DNA from: Datisca glomerata
Lineage: Eukaryota; Streptophyta; Magnoliopsida; Cucurbitales; Datiscaceae
Direction of reading: 5' to 3'
Length of the DNA: 64,000 nt
Assembly: GCA_003255025.1 (NCBI GenBank)
Contig: QANY01013732.1
Coordinates: forward strand, 80,639 to 144,638
The stretch's first letter is position 1, and the number at the start of each line of letters is the position of its first letter. The translations under genes were made by a program, and so were the position numbers. Below the pieces are notes generated by a model. The model searched no databases. It had not been told where the DNA came from and worked only from the letters and a program-made list of their open reading frames with translations. Below, in pieces: positions 22,680-35,400 of this stretch.

Positions 22680-24900
22680 GAAAGTTTAGTTGCCTAACTC
22701 GTTGTCTCTCATAAGAATTCCCACCCTAAGAAGTTAATGTTTTATGTTATTTTAAAACTTTAACATACACCCACAAGACAATCAACAATGTTACCTGGTT
22801 TAACATCTCAAAATAGTTAATTGTAGCAAACAAAATTTGCTTTTTAGAGGGCAACATTTGATGAATATCTGTAAAAATAAAATGATAGGGTAAACTTCAT
22901 AATATGATTTATCATGCAAAATTAAGAAATATACAATCTTTTTCCTTCACACTCTTTTAGAGAGACAGATAGTTGAGAGAGAGAGGATTATATCGTTTAT
23001 TAAATTTTGGAATGGGAGTGAAAAACTAATAAGATACAAAGAAAGGAAAAGGCATAGTGCATTGTTACTGAATTAGAACATCGTGTGGGAAACATGTAAA
23101 GAGAACATGTATTGGGAATTACAGTAAAACCTAATTGAACAGACCAGAATATCACTTCAACAATTCAATTCATTCGCCAAAAATTTCATTTGTACTACTC
23201 AACCGAAATCAATTCTTATTTATTAACTTGGAAAATGTAATTCTTTGATTTAATGGTATCCGACCCTAGCCCAAAGTGTTAAGGAACAAATTTATTTTAA
23301 TACGGTAAATATAAACAAACTGCTTGCTTAAAAACTTCTAATTTCTTGATAGGGTAAATATAAATCCAACCATTCAGATTTTTTTGATACGGAAAGAAAT
23401 TTACAATTCCTTAACAAAGAAAAAATCTATCAACTAAATGTAACAATAACACAAGATTTCAGAGCTGAAATCAGGGGCCAAGCCCAACTTATGTCTTTTG
23501 AAGAAGAAGACTCGAGAGAGAAAATAGAGTTTCTTCCAATTTCTCAGAAAAATGATCAAAACTTAGATTTAAACACAAAATTCAGAGTTCGAACAAATTC
23601 AGGGTTTAAACTTGAGAAAGAGAGAAGAATGTTTCATTTTGAAGCTCTAATTCACAGTTTCAAATGATTCTTCTCTACAACTCTGTTCTGAGTGGGTGTA
23701 TTTTGAGAAGAAAACCGAGAGAGAGAAGAGAGTGAGAGAGAAGACTATAGCATTTTTTTACACCTTTGATTCTAGTAACTAACTGCTTTTGGAAAACAGA
23801 GAGAGGGAGAGAGAGAAAGATAGAGAGAGAGAGAGAAGACGAACATGCCTGGAGTTGAAGAAGTGTAGATGTACCGGTCGGACGAGCCTAGATGAGCTGG
23901 AAGGAAACCCAGATTTTTCTTCTATTTTGAGGAGACCGAGGCTTCAGTTTGGTAAAGTGTGAGAGTGAATATGAAGATGAAGATACAAACATTTTTTTTC
24001 TGAAAGTTGGGGAGATATTTTAGAGGTGTGTGTATTTTTTATCTTTATTTAACTATGTTGAATTGATTTATACAATTTAAGCAAAAAATCATTTTATTTT
24101 TGGTGTAATAAAAAAATAGTAGATTTAAATTTATTGGTGACGGTAATAAATAGCTAATTTATGAAATTGTGTTGTATTAGATAGAACATATAAATAATAC
24201 TTGCTAAAAAAATAAATATTTATTAATTTAATTACTATCAATGTTTCATATAACTTTTCAAATAATTTTATTCAATTTTCTCAACAACTTTAGTAAATCT
24301 CATATTATACCAAACAAGGTAATCATATTTTCCTAGTAACTTTTTAAATCAATCATGTGTTATCAAATATTGTTTTATCATTAAAATTTTTTGAAAAACT
24401 TAACTTTCTCATTATTTTTATTTAACTCACATCAAATGAACCCTGAAGTTATTGTCTCTACTTCTAACTACTTCCAAGATTGGTCAAGCTACAAAAATCT
24501 AATACAAATTTTGTTTCTAAGGAGATGGAGGAGCTAGTTTCAAACAACCTCCAAGTACTCTTAGCGGTGATTCTCTCGATGCTTTTAATGCCAGACTATG
24601 GAGTTCTTTATAATGTAAAAATTAGTGGGAAAAATTAAAGGTTGTAACATTAAGTTCACATTTAGTTCAAACCTTTTAGCCAAGTCCCTCATCTCTCAAT
24701 GTCATTTCATTTAGGCATATACAATTACTTATCTATTATTTTTAGGTTAAAATATAAAAAACACTCTTATATTTTGATCAGAATGTATATTATACCTTTA
24801 TTTTTTTATTTTTTTAATACACTTATACTTTAACCAAATTATAAAACATATCTTTCAATGACATTTTTTGATTAAATCTAATCAGAAAAGTTAATCTCAA
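22680..24900. other. Non-coding DNA with GA-rich tracts
   Basis: No gene is recognised. A/T-rich sequence contains several GAGAGA-rich stretches, the clearest at about 23795-23842. It may include the rest of the Harbinger element, but I could not find terminal inverted repeats. Confidence 0.45.
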
Positions 24901-25460
24901 TTATTTCCATCAATTTCCCTCCACAAACACGCTCTTAGCAGTTAGCCGATTATGAGCATACCACAAGTGCAGATTTGACCATAACCCAATTGAAGACAAA
25001 TCATTGCAAGACTTGTAAATGAAAGAAAAAGAAAATAACGATAAATATTTAAGAGTTGAAAGAACCCAACAGCTTAAAATCTCTACTAACAACCTCACAC
25101 TTGATCAAACTTGAAACAGTATAAAAAATCATCTTAGCATCCTCAAATCTATTACCCTCAGCCAACCTTTTATACAAATAGCTATCAAATATCATCCCCT
25201 GTACATACTCATCTCCACACAGCTCCACCAAAGCCTTCCTCCCTGCATTACTTCCATAAAACACTCTGCAACAAATCCAAGAATCTAAACGTATTTATAT
25301 ATATACTATTCCATTCCCTCAAAAACTCCCTCTTCAAATCTTCTTCATTTACCATTTTCATCTCTCCTTCTGATGCTTTCACTATTGCTTCCCCACACAT
25401 TCTCCCTTATTCTGTCGCTATGAATTTCCCCTCCCCTGCACATATGCGGAATTTCATCTT
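24900..25460 (-). pseudogene. Degenerate coding-like fragment, possibly PPR-like
   Basis: A minus-strand frame (25049-25264) contains ALVELCGDEYVQGMIFDSYL and RLAEGNRFEDAKMIF, the latter resembling a pentatricopeptide repeat helix pair. Upstream, in another frame, KREFLREW and RFLDLLQSVL look like the same protein before a frameshift near 25255. No start or complete repeat array is visible. I cannot name the gene; a broken host gene copy is my best reading. Confidence 0.3.
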
Positions 25461-26162
25461 AGGGCACTAAAAGATTAAAAGTAAAAGAGCAGGAAAAAAA
25501 TTCACTTTACTTAAACTTACGTTATCGATCTCTTAACGAAAATTTTACAGGTGCCTTTGAAAGTTATTTTTTTATGAAAATTTCAATAAAAACATATATT
25601 TTACAGTTTTATCAAGTAGAAAGATATAAAAAAATACAAAGAATATAATTTACAATCAAAATGTAAGAATATATTGTACATTTAACTTTAATTTTATAAT
25701 GTTATAATATTCCACTAATTTATATATTATATAAAAGTAAAATTAAGTCGGACACATGATAAGACGGTAGAAATGACACAATATAATTTACGATGCCCGT
25801 ATCAAATATTTTATATATATTAATTAAAAAACACGTTTAATAATTAGATATATAATATCTTTTTCTAAATTTCACAATTTCAAATGCGTTTTATATAACT
25901 ATAGTCCTGGTCGGGATTCAGAAACGTTCGTGGTAGGAAGGCAGAGGAATTTGTCGTTGATTACTGCCTCTGCGCATAGAGATTCGTGATTCATAGACAA
26001 GAGGAGGAAAAGACAGTTTGGTTCCCTGCGATAAAAGCCATGAACGGACATTCTTATATCACAGTAGATATTCTTTTCAATTAATTGCAAATATAATATA
26101 AATGACAGAACATTGAGCCATTAAAAATGGTTAGCAAGCTAAGATTTCAGCAGAAGCAATTG
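25461..26162. other. AT-rich non-coding DNA
   Basis: No gene is seen. The last part, about 26083-26150, resembles 43201-43275, which flanks the other end of the composite element that follows. Confidence 0.45.
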
Positions 26163-26633
26163 TAAATGATTTTTTATAAGAACTCTTCATAAAAAAACAA
26201 TAAAGATAATTATTTATATTTTATTGTATATTTAATTATATTTATATTCTATTGTATAAAGATAATGATTTTTTTATAAAAACTCTTAAAGAGAAAAAAA
26301 ATTAAAAGAAGATTTTTTATATTCTATTGTATTTCGTATCATACATCGTTGTATCGTGTCATGTTTGTATCTCGTGTAGGTATTTGTCATTTTATGCTGT
26401 TACATATGTCTCTATTTATACATGAATATGATAATTAAATAATAATAAATCTTCTTATATCATAGCAAGTTTTAAAGAATTGATAGTCATCTTCAAGTAA
26501 TATTAAGGAATATTCTTTCTGATGTTCCCTTTCATAACCGCCTAGTTGATCTTACGGTTTTCGTTCTGTCTTTTCTTCGGTTGAATCTTCGGTCTAGATC
26601 TTGTCATGTGTAATGTGAGATTTTGACTGTTCA
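26163..26633 (+). repeat. Left LTR-like repeat of the composite element
   Basis: Matches 42755-43199, with shared blocks such as TTCTATTGTATTTCGTATCA and GTGAGATTTTGACT. The first 60 or so bases of the right copy are missing or unalignable. Confidence 0.7.
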
Positions 26634-28070
26634 TTGACCCCCATTACACTCAATGGAATTTTATTCGTTGAAGTGTAATGATTATCTTTTCTTATTCTAA
26701 CATTACGTCAGTCCGTTTCTGTTTTCACGCGCTTCTTGAAAACATGAGATGTAGTTTTCCATGAAACTTTTTGACTGTTTACTGCCAGCGACAGTTTCTC
26801 ATTTTTTCTTTTTGCCATTGTGCCTTCCTGTTCCCATGAGTAACATTTTGTAAGTTTGTTGTCAATGACGATTATTTCTCCTTCATTTGCTGTTACGCCT
26901 TCCTGTTCTCGTTTACAAGTATTTCTTGAGAACACAATACCTAGTTTTTCAAGCATCCATTTGACAGGTCGTTGTCAATCTTCCCGTTGAGGATGTTGCT
27001 GCCAACCTTTCTGTTGAAGATGTTGCCATCGATGCGACCATATTCATTTGTATCCTTTTGCTATTTTCCTTTCCTCAAGACTTAGCAAATTTCCTCTCTT
27101 CTTTTTCTACGTAGCTATTTTTTGTTGTCACTTCTTTCGTACATAAGGACTATTTTTCTTTATTAAATTGGGTACGGATTGTAAAGTTTCTTCAACGTCG
27201 CTCGCTACGGGCTCATTGATAGATTTTTTTTCTTATTTTCTTCACCACGGGCTCGTTAATAGAGTTTCTCCCATTTTCTTCACTACGAGCTCATCGAAGA
27301 GTTTCTCCATTTCCTCATTTTTATTTTTCCTTCTCTCGTACATTAAGATCTTTGATAAGAATTTTGTACAAGAATAATAATATAATAATTTATTAAAATA
27401 AGTAAGGAATAAGTGTACCATTTCATAATTCTATCGTAGGGGTTTGAGTTTGATGCCCCATTTTCATTGGTAGAGTTTCTTCCGTTTTCTTTGCTACGGG
27501 CTCATTGAAGAGTTTCTCCCATTTTATTCACTACAGGCTCATTGATAGAATTTCTCTTATTTCCTTATTTTATATTTCCTTCTCTCGTACATTAAGATAT
27601 ATGACAAGAATGTTGTACAAGAATAATGTAATAATTTATTAAAATGAGCAATGAATAAGTGTGTCGTTTCATAATTTCATCGCATGGGTTTAAGTTTGAT
27701 GCCCCGCGTTCATTGGTAGAGTTTTTCACGTTTCCTTTCCTATGGGCTCATTGGGGAGTTTCTTCCGTTTTCTTGGCAACAGACTCATTAATAGAGTTTC
27801 TCCCGTTTTCTTCGCTACGAGCTCATTGATAGAGTTTTTTACGTTTTCTCTTTTTTCTTTTTTCTTCTCTCATTTCATATTTCCCCTTTGTACTTTTGCT
27901 TCGATAAAAAGAATCACTCATTTTGTGCAACTTTTCTTCTATTGAACTTCTTTTTTGTTGTACGTCATTCTTTCTTCAAAGACTTAACAAAATTTTAAAG
28001 ATTAAAATATGTTCTTGTACCAACTTCAAGCCTTCAATTTTCCTTTGTAATAGAATCTGCTAGAGAGAAC
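26634..28070 (+). repeat. Tandem repeats of about 249 bp and related sequence
   Basis: CTCTCGTACATTAAGAT occurs at 27333 and at 27582, and the following 250 or so bases repeat. GCTACGGGCTCATTGATAGAG-like blocks, usually followed by TTTCTCCCGTTTTCTT, recur many times from 27205 to 27860. No protein is encoded. Confidence 0.7.
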
Positions 28071-28381
28071 TTATGATCTGCCCGTTTCTGAGGACTGAGG
28101 CCCAAATAAAGAATCATATCCCTGCTTTCATTTTGAGAGAAGCGCTTACGAACTTTCGGCTCTCAATGACCTAGATTCAAATAAAGAACCATAGCTATGT
28201 CTTCATTTTGTTCATTCTGAGAGAATGACTTATGAGTTGCCCGCACCTAAGGACTTAGGCTCAAATAAAGGATCATGGCCCCGTGTTCATTTTGTTCATT
28301 CTGAGAGAATGACATATGAATTGTCCGTTACCAAGGACATGCTCAAATAAAGAACCACAACCTCATGTTCATTTTGTTCTT
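28071..28381 (+). repeat. Tandem repeat of about 84 bp (left part)
   Basis: Four imperfect units start at about 28071, 28146, 28230 and 28314. Each begins like TTATGAATTGCCCGC and continues with CAAATAAAGAACCA. The core returns in the 56-bp array at 40818-41075, on the far side of the Athila insertion. Confidence 0.75.
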
Positions 28382-29650
28382 TGATGAGTGCATTTTACAC
28401 TCATATTTTAGATAATCTTAACTTTAATTATATTGATTTTTTGAGTTATATTATTTGATTTATGTTTGTTTACTTTTATTTTGTAGGTAAGATATTCTAG
28501 TTCATTTGGATTGATTTAAAAAGATTTGGAAGACAAAAATATCGATAAATCAAAAATAGAGCAGACTAAGATAGAAGGGCCAGCATTGCGGCGTTGTTTC
28601 CTAACGCCACGCGCTCGCAAGCAGTAGGCCAGCGCTGGCTTCCAAGCGCCGCGACACTGAATGATAAAAAGATTGTACGATACGCCTGCACCGGGGCAGT
28701 GGCTTCCAGCATAGTGACGTTGGAGCGGCATCAAGAGATCCAGAATGCCAACGCCACGACGCTGGCTTTCAACGCCACAACGCTAGCGTGATAATGATAT
28801 TTTTTTTATTTCTGATTTTTACTCTAATTTTATCCTCATCAAACCCTAGTGTATGAATAGAATATTAGAGGATTTTTAGAGGACTTTTTTTGGACGTAAG
28901 AGGCAGAGGAGAAAGCTCTTAGAGAGGAGAATAAGAAGATCGAACCTGAAAATGGATCTCAACTTCAAATTGATCCTCAAAATCTAGTTTTTATTTTCTC
29001 TTCGCTCTATGTTCATGATTATTAGTAGGATGTTTTCTTATTTTAGTATGTTTTAAATTTCTTATCTAGGGCTACGACGTAGCCAAACCATGGTTGTTCA
29101 CATACTTTGATTTTCAATTCAATCGATGTTTATTGAGTATTATTGAGTGCTATAATCCGTTCTTAATGCTTGTGATCATTTGACCAACTATTGCATGATT
29201 TTGAATTTAATTTTGAGACTCAGAAGGGATGATAAAATTTTCTCTTTGTTTATAAGACCATAAGAATTTCATAAGTTAGAGATAATTATGGATCTAGTGT
29301 AGCAATTGTAACTTCTTATGCTTAATGAGTTTCAATTTATTTAATCTTGACAGAGATATGAGATTAGTATTTTTGATTCATTGTTATCGATACTTGAGAA
29401 ATATTGATAATTATATTAGAGAATTTTGTTGTCAATAATTTGATCAACATTGATTGATTTAGGTTTAGAATTTAGAGCATGTTTGGTTTGGTGAAATCGA
29501 AAATCCTAGAACTTTTTACTAATCATATTTGAATTATTTCTCCTTATCAAATATTAATCTTTTTAGTTCATTTTTTCATTAAAAAATCTCAACTTTTCGT
29601 CAATCTCTTTTGGAGTTACATATCCTTAATTTTACTACGAGTCTTAATTT
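28382..29650 (+). repeat. 5' LTR of the Athila-type element
   Basis: It starts TGATGAGTGCATTT and matches 39504-40700 over nearly its whole length. A GC-rich island at 28580-28795 with repeated CGCCACGACGCTGGC-like words stands out from the AT-rich surroundings and is also present, more decayed, in the other LTR. The inner boundary is approximate. Confidence 0.8.
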
Positions 29651-29810
29651 TTTATTTACGGTTGTTTACTATTTGAATTTTCAGGCATTTTCTTAAGTGT
29701 ATGAGAAAATTTGGAAGCAAACATTTGACTCTTCTAAATTTGGAAATTGAGTGAACTTTTCGTCGTAATAGAAAAGTGAGGAGAGAAGCTTCTAAGAAAC
29801 CTCAAGAAAT

Positions 29811-30520
29811 CATGGAAGACACTAGAGAAGATCCTGAAATTGTGAACAACCAAAATAATCGGGCAATTCAAGATTATACAATGTCAGTAGTCGCCACATT
29901 TGTCATTCAACGCCTTGTTATTAACAATGTCAGTTAAGTGCTGCAAGAAAATCAGTTAGGTGGCATGCCTAATGATGATCCAAATGTTCAGATAGCCACT
30001 TTCTTCAAAATTTATGAGACATTCAAGTACAATAATGTCTCAACTGATGCGATTCGGCTGAGATTATTCCCATTTTCACTTTAAGATAAGGCTAAGAGTT
30101 GGTTGAACTCTTTACCCACTAGATCAATCACCACTTGGAATGGACTTTCTGAGATATTTTTGACTAAATTCTTTCCACCAGTTTTAACAGTAAAGATGTG
30201 GAACAAGATCACTACTTTTGTCTAATGATATGAAGTCTCTTTCTGAAACTTGAGAGACGTTTAAAGATATGTTTAGAGGATTCCCACATCATGGACTCCT
30301 TGGATGGCTACAAGTCTAAACTTTCTACAATGGTTTGGGAAATTCAACGAGGACACCAGTGGATGCAACAGCAGGAGGAACTTTAATGAGAAAAACACAT
30401 GAGGAGGCTTATGCTTTGCTCGAAGAAATGGCTGCTAATGCCTATCAATGGCCAAGTGAGCGCAAGGTATCAGGAAAGATTCTTAGAGTTCATGAAATCA
30501 ATGCTCTTACTGCTTAAGTA
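29811..30520 (+). pseudogene. Athila-type gag (broken)
   Basis: Plus-strand frames contain GGMPNDDPNVQIATFFKIYE, then AIRLRLFPFSL, KAKSWLNSLPTRSITTWN and, from 30335 in another frame, EEAYALLEEMAANAYQWPSE. This is the typical order of the Athila/Tat gag. Stops and frame changes occur throughout. The protein would have formed the element's particle. Confidence 0.85.
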
Positions 30521-31307
30521 GCTACACTGTCCAAGCAATTGAGCGCTTTCACTGCCATTTCTAATGCTATCCATGCTTCACGAGAAGTTTGTACTTTGTG
30601 CAATGGATCTTATCTTAGTACTGAATGTCAAGTCGATAATCCTTTTTCTCCTTCTCAATCCAAACATGTTAATTTTTTTTAGAATTACAAAAGGCCGAAT
30701 AACTCATTGTTCAACACTTATAACCAAGGGTGAGGAATCAACTAAACTTCTTTTGGAAGAATAGTGAGAATATGATGAATACGCCAGTTGCTAGTCAGCC
30801 TCAACATCCTAAATTTTCTTTAAAAGATGCTCTTGCCCAGCCTCACATTATGGGAAGAACAGATGTTACACTTTAGAGGCAAGAAACAAGTATTCAGAGT
30901 TAGGCTGCATCTATTTATAATTTAGAGCTTCAAATTGGTCAACTATTAGAAATACTCACTCAAAGATTACAAGGTTCCCTACTGAGCAACACCAAGAGGA
31001 ATTCAAAATAACAAGTAAACGTCATTACTCTTCGCAATGGGAAGGAGTTAGCAGAACCACAGAAAGCCACTGTTAAAAATTCTCAGCCAATTGAAGCAGA
31101 AGCTGTGACAATGGGTGATGATCTTGCCAAGAGCTTAAAAAAGAAGGAAGACAAGCCAAAGTCAAATCTCTTTCCTGATAATCCTCCACCATATGTTCCA
31201 CCTATTCCATACCCTCAGCAGTTCTAAAAGAAGAAATTGAACAAATAGTTTTCTATGCTTCTTGATGTGTTTAAGAACTACATATAAACATTTCTTTTGC
31301 TGATGCT
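30521..31307 (+). other. Athila gag C-terminal and linker region, decayed
   Basis: Frames are short and broken. A zinc-knuckle-like Cys pattern around 30590-30640 and VIFLRNGKELAEPQK-like sequence near 31020-31060, with stops, agree with the gag-protease linker of this lineage. Confidence 0.5.
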
Positions 31308-32113
31308 TTGGAACAAATGCCGAGCTATGTCAAATTCGTGAAGGATATTCTCTCAAATAAGAGAAAGCTAGTGGAGTACGAGACAATTGCATTTACTGAA
31401 GAGTGTAGTGCTATTTTGCAGAATAAATTACCTCTAAAGTTAAATGACCGTAAGAGTTGTACTATTCCTTGCACCATTGAGAATTTATATTTTGAAAAGG
31501 CTTTATGTGATCTTAAGGCTGGTATCAATTTGGTGTCGTATTCAGTTTATAAGAAGCTAAGTCTTGGAGAAGTTAAGCGCACGACGGTATCTTTATAGTT
31601 AGCTAATTGGTTTATCAAATATCCATTAGAGATTATTTAGGTTATTTTGGTAAATGTGTATAAATTTATCTTTCTAGCTGATATTGTTGTTCTTGACATA
31701 GAGGAAAATCAAAAAATTCTAATTATTCTTGGTAGGCCATTCTTAGCTACGAGAAGAACTCTCATTGATGTGCAAAAATGAGAACTTATTCTGAGAGTGC
31801 AAGATGATCAGGTAATTTTTAATATCTTCAAAAAAATAAAACACTCAAATGATATGAATAGTAGTTTGGAGGTGGATTGTGTAGAATTGGGAGAAAGTAA
31901 ACCTAGACACCTACCATCTATTAAAAAATCATCGATGTTAGACCTCCATCTTTGGTACATCTTTATGGGAGAAGCATCCACTATGCCTGTCATTATCTCT
32001 ACTTTCTTAAATGGTAAACAAGAAGACAAGTTGTTGAGGGTGTTGAGAGAGCACAAAACAATCTTAGGCTGGTCAATTTTAGACACAAAAGGAATTCTAA
32101 AGTCAGTGGACAA
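31308..32113 (+). pseudogene. Athila protease and start of reverse transcriptase (broken)
   Basis: The first piece (31308-31598) holds MEQMPSYVKFVKDIL and CTIENLYFEKALCDLKAGIN. The active-site motif is normally DLGA; here it reads DLKA, so the catalytic Gly position is changed. A later frame has IILVILGRPFLATRRTLIDV-like sequence with stops. The second piece (31797-32113) has STFLNGKQEDKLLRVLREHK, GWSILDTKGI, the beginning of the Athila RT domain. It stops at SVDNG and the rest of RT, RNase H and integrase is absent. Confidence 0.85.
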
Positions 32114-32830
32114 CGGGTAAAGCCTGGATGATCATTATGTCTGGCTGAAGACATTAAAGCAAACGCTATCGGGAGGCAACCCGATTTTATTTCTACTATT
32201 TCATTTGTTTTGTTTTTTTAAATTATTTTCTCTTGCTTATTTTATTTTTTTCTTCTGGTTTTTAAATTAAAAAAATATGGACGAATTTAGCTCATGCACC
32301 ACTTTTCCCTCAATTGGAGACAACATGAACAATGCGGAGAATGACAAGGATGATAACTTATCATTATTCAGTGAAGTCCTCTTTACTTACTCTTTTTACA
32401 TATTTTCTTTTCATTGAGTGCAATGAAAGTTTTTAGTATGGGGATCGTGGCTTCAATTAAAATTTCATTTTTTTACGTTTTGTTGTAGACAACACTAAGA
32501 CCTGTGATGAGATTGGTTTTGAATTATTGATAGCTTTGAAAAAAAATGATGAATTTGTGTATTAATGTGTGTTTGAACCAAATATTAATTTATATTTTAC
32601 TAGAGAATCCTGACACATTGAGTATCTAGCCTTGAGCGTTTGATTATCTTTTTTCTTAGAGAAAGTTTTTGTGACTTAAGGAATCATTATGATCCCATAA
32701 GAACTCTAGAACAAATTTGATTATTGCTCGAGATGAAATTTTAGGCTACACTATACTTAGAACATGATTTAGGTCATATTAGGACCGTTTGAACTTTTCA
32801 AACCAATCTATGCATAATTGTTTCCCTAAT
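32114..32830 (+). other. Athila 3' non-coding region
   Basis: It begins with the sequence usual after the Athila pol gene (GGGAGGCAACCCGAT near 32171). No further frame is recognisable. Athila elements often have a long non-coding or env-like 3' region. Confidence 0.5.
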
Positions 32831-33895
32831 CATCCTTGTTGAGCCTAAATAACTATTTTTTATCACACATGACAATTTCCTAAGCTTAAAAAGTTTTTCC
32901 TAGCAACCATTTTTACTCATAGTTTTTGGATGTTCTAGGAAAATAGTAGGAGCTATGACAATCAAGATGAATTGGAGGGGTTTGATTGATTTATTCAAAA
33001 AAAATATTATGAATAAGTTTGATTTCGTAGCCTCTTGAACTTGAGTAACTAAGCTCGAAGGGGTGTCTCAATACATAATACCCTAAGACCAACTGGTTTG
33101 GGAGCTATTAGCTGAAAGCTCGTCAAGGAAAATAGAAGCTTAAGGAAATCAAATTCAAAAAATAAAAAGAAGTAGAAGAAGAATGGTTGGGTTTGGTTGA
33201 TAACTCAAAATGTAGAAAGTGACATGTTTGCGAGTGTGACAAGAGAAGTAGGGTTAAGCTCGTTGATTCACATAATGCATGTATGACTATGGGTACAAAT
33301 TGAGCCGAAATAATATCATTTATCCTACAGTACACCCTAGCCATACATTATAAGCTTACGAAAGTCCTATTAATCCTAAGTGTTGTGGTTTGTCTACGTT
33401 AGTGGTGAGTGATATGAAAAATGCTGAGATCGGTAGATTCTAAAATTAACTAAAAAATAAGTTTGAACCACGAATGGCTTGTGGGCGAAATATAAAAGAA
33501 ATAATTAACTTATTTATTCGAAATAAATAATTTAAAACAAAAAATGTATGATTATGCACATACGATATTATACGAGAAAATAAGGTTAGAAACAATTTTT
33601 CATCTATACTTTATATCAGAGAATTTCTGAACTGGCGGATTTCCTTCGAGCGTTCTTTGTGTTCTTCAAGCTTCGCGATCCGAATCACGCACTTGAACTC
33701 CAAGAACGATTTACAAATTTCATCCACCAACAACCACCCGTTAATTTCAGAAATATATCTCATGAGAGTTTTATGTAGGAATTTGAGTGTGTGCTCTTAA
33801 AATGATTGAAGGAAAAAATCGAATATTTTCCCTTCCATGCTCTCTAAATCGGCGGCAATCACTAAGGAGGGGATAAAACTAGTTTTCTCTCTTAG
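32830..33895. repeat. Composite duplicated segment, copy 1
   Basis: This segment starts near CATCCTTGTTGAGCC and is repeated at about 36925-37745. Its first 630 bases look like Athila 3' sequence. From about 33460 it looks like the U5 side of a Copia LTR (minus strand). Copy 2 lacks about 200 bases found here around 33465-33665. Confidence 0.75.
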
Positions 33896-33899
33896 CAAG

Positions 33900-35400
33900 T
33901 AATCTCCACCACGATCCGATCGTAGTGTTTTTATTTGTTTTTCTAATTGATTTTCAACCAAGGCCTTATACGCTTTGAACTTTTCAAAAGTTTCAATCTT
34001 TTGATATTCAATGGCTCACATACATCACTATGTATGAGTTAGAAACATTGAGTTGTTTTTTCACCTTTAGCTGAAAAACTTCTATTAGTCATTTTGCCTT
34101 CAATACAGTATTTGCATGTGGGTAGTGATCCCACACTTAAAATTTACAAAGGAACGTCAATCACAAGTCTTTTAATCCTATCCAGGCTAATATGCCCAAG
34201 ACATAAGTGTAACCAATATGTTAAATCGGTTGAGTAATACTTCAACCTTTTCCTATCTCTTTGTGAATCAACATTCACTTCAGTGTTGCATATCATTAGA
34301 ACTATTGGTTTTATGTAAAATAGTTCATTTATCAAATGTGCAGTAGTAATTACGTATTCATTTCTAAAGATACCAATATATTTATCAATGAAATTCATAT
34401 TGAATCCTTAATCAATTAAACTAGTTACTAAAATAAAGTTTTTCCCAAAAACCTAAGGTATAATAAACATCACAAAAAAATAGATAACCGTTATCAAGTT
34501 TCAGCTGATACAGCTAATACTAGTGCTCCATTCCCGATACGGACGATGAACTCGACCAAGATATCTGCTAGAGATAATCCAGCCAGTTGCGTATCCAATG
34601 GTTATCGGTTCCACAATGATGACACTTGTCTGACAACATGTCCACCTTGCAGTTCCCTTACCAGTTGCAACTATTGTGTTCTGCTTCTTAGGGTTATTCA
34701 TGCCTCCTCTCGTGTTTCCTTTTGGTGCAAGAGGTGGAAGGCTTACTCAATAATGTTCGTCTCTCCAATCTTCCTCTTGCCTTTTAGAAACAAAGTCTCA
34801 GCGACTTACTACTCCTTCATAATCTCAGGAAGCGAGTACCTCAATTTATTCATCAAATAATTAAGTTTGAAGTTCTTGAAGGTATCAGGTAGAGTCTCTA
34901 AGATCATATCCACCTGAGTCTCACCAGGAACCTCAGCACACATGATCTCTATCTCATTCAGATAACTAATGATCATCATCATATATTCTCTAACAAGAGT
35001 TCCAGGTTTTATCTTGCAGTTAATAAGGTTTCGGACAACTGCATGTTTGGCTTACTGACCTTAATCTCTGAACATTTCGGTTATGTTCAACATCATATCA
35101 GCGGTGGTTTCCAAATTATGATGTTGTTGTTGCAACACATTACTAACAGAAGCCAAGATGTAATATCTGGCTATCTCATCAAAACATAACCAAGAAGCAA
35201 AAACATCATTTTTCCTCTTGACCGATTCACTAAAAGGCTCAAAGAAACATGGGGTAGTGAGCACGAACTTTTACTTTTCTATCATCAGTATGATATCAAG
35301 ATTATGTTTCCAATCACCGTAATTATCATCAGTTAATATTGTTCGTGTTTAAGATAGTTGACATTGAGGATATTGACATGATTATCGAAAAGAATAAATA
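33900..35400 (-). pseudogene. Copia gag, pre-integrase and integrase fragment
   Basis: On the minus strand, gag comes first (about 34850-35350), with ARYYILASVSNVLQQQHHN and FKNFKLNYLMNKL. The region around 34500-34700 is decayed protease. Then 34144-34398 carries TYWLHLCLGHISLDRIKRLV, the pre-integrase zinc-binding part, followed by CIEGKMTNRSFSAKGER and HSDVCEPLN, the start of integrase. Stops and shifts break it. Catalytic integrase residues, RT and RNase H are missing. It lies within the Athila element. Confidence 0.8.

Noticed and set aside
31325..31528. Antisense frames over gag, protease and UGT sequences
   Set aside because: They are shadows of the real coding strand with no motif of their own.
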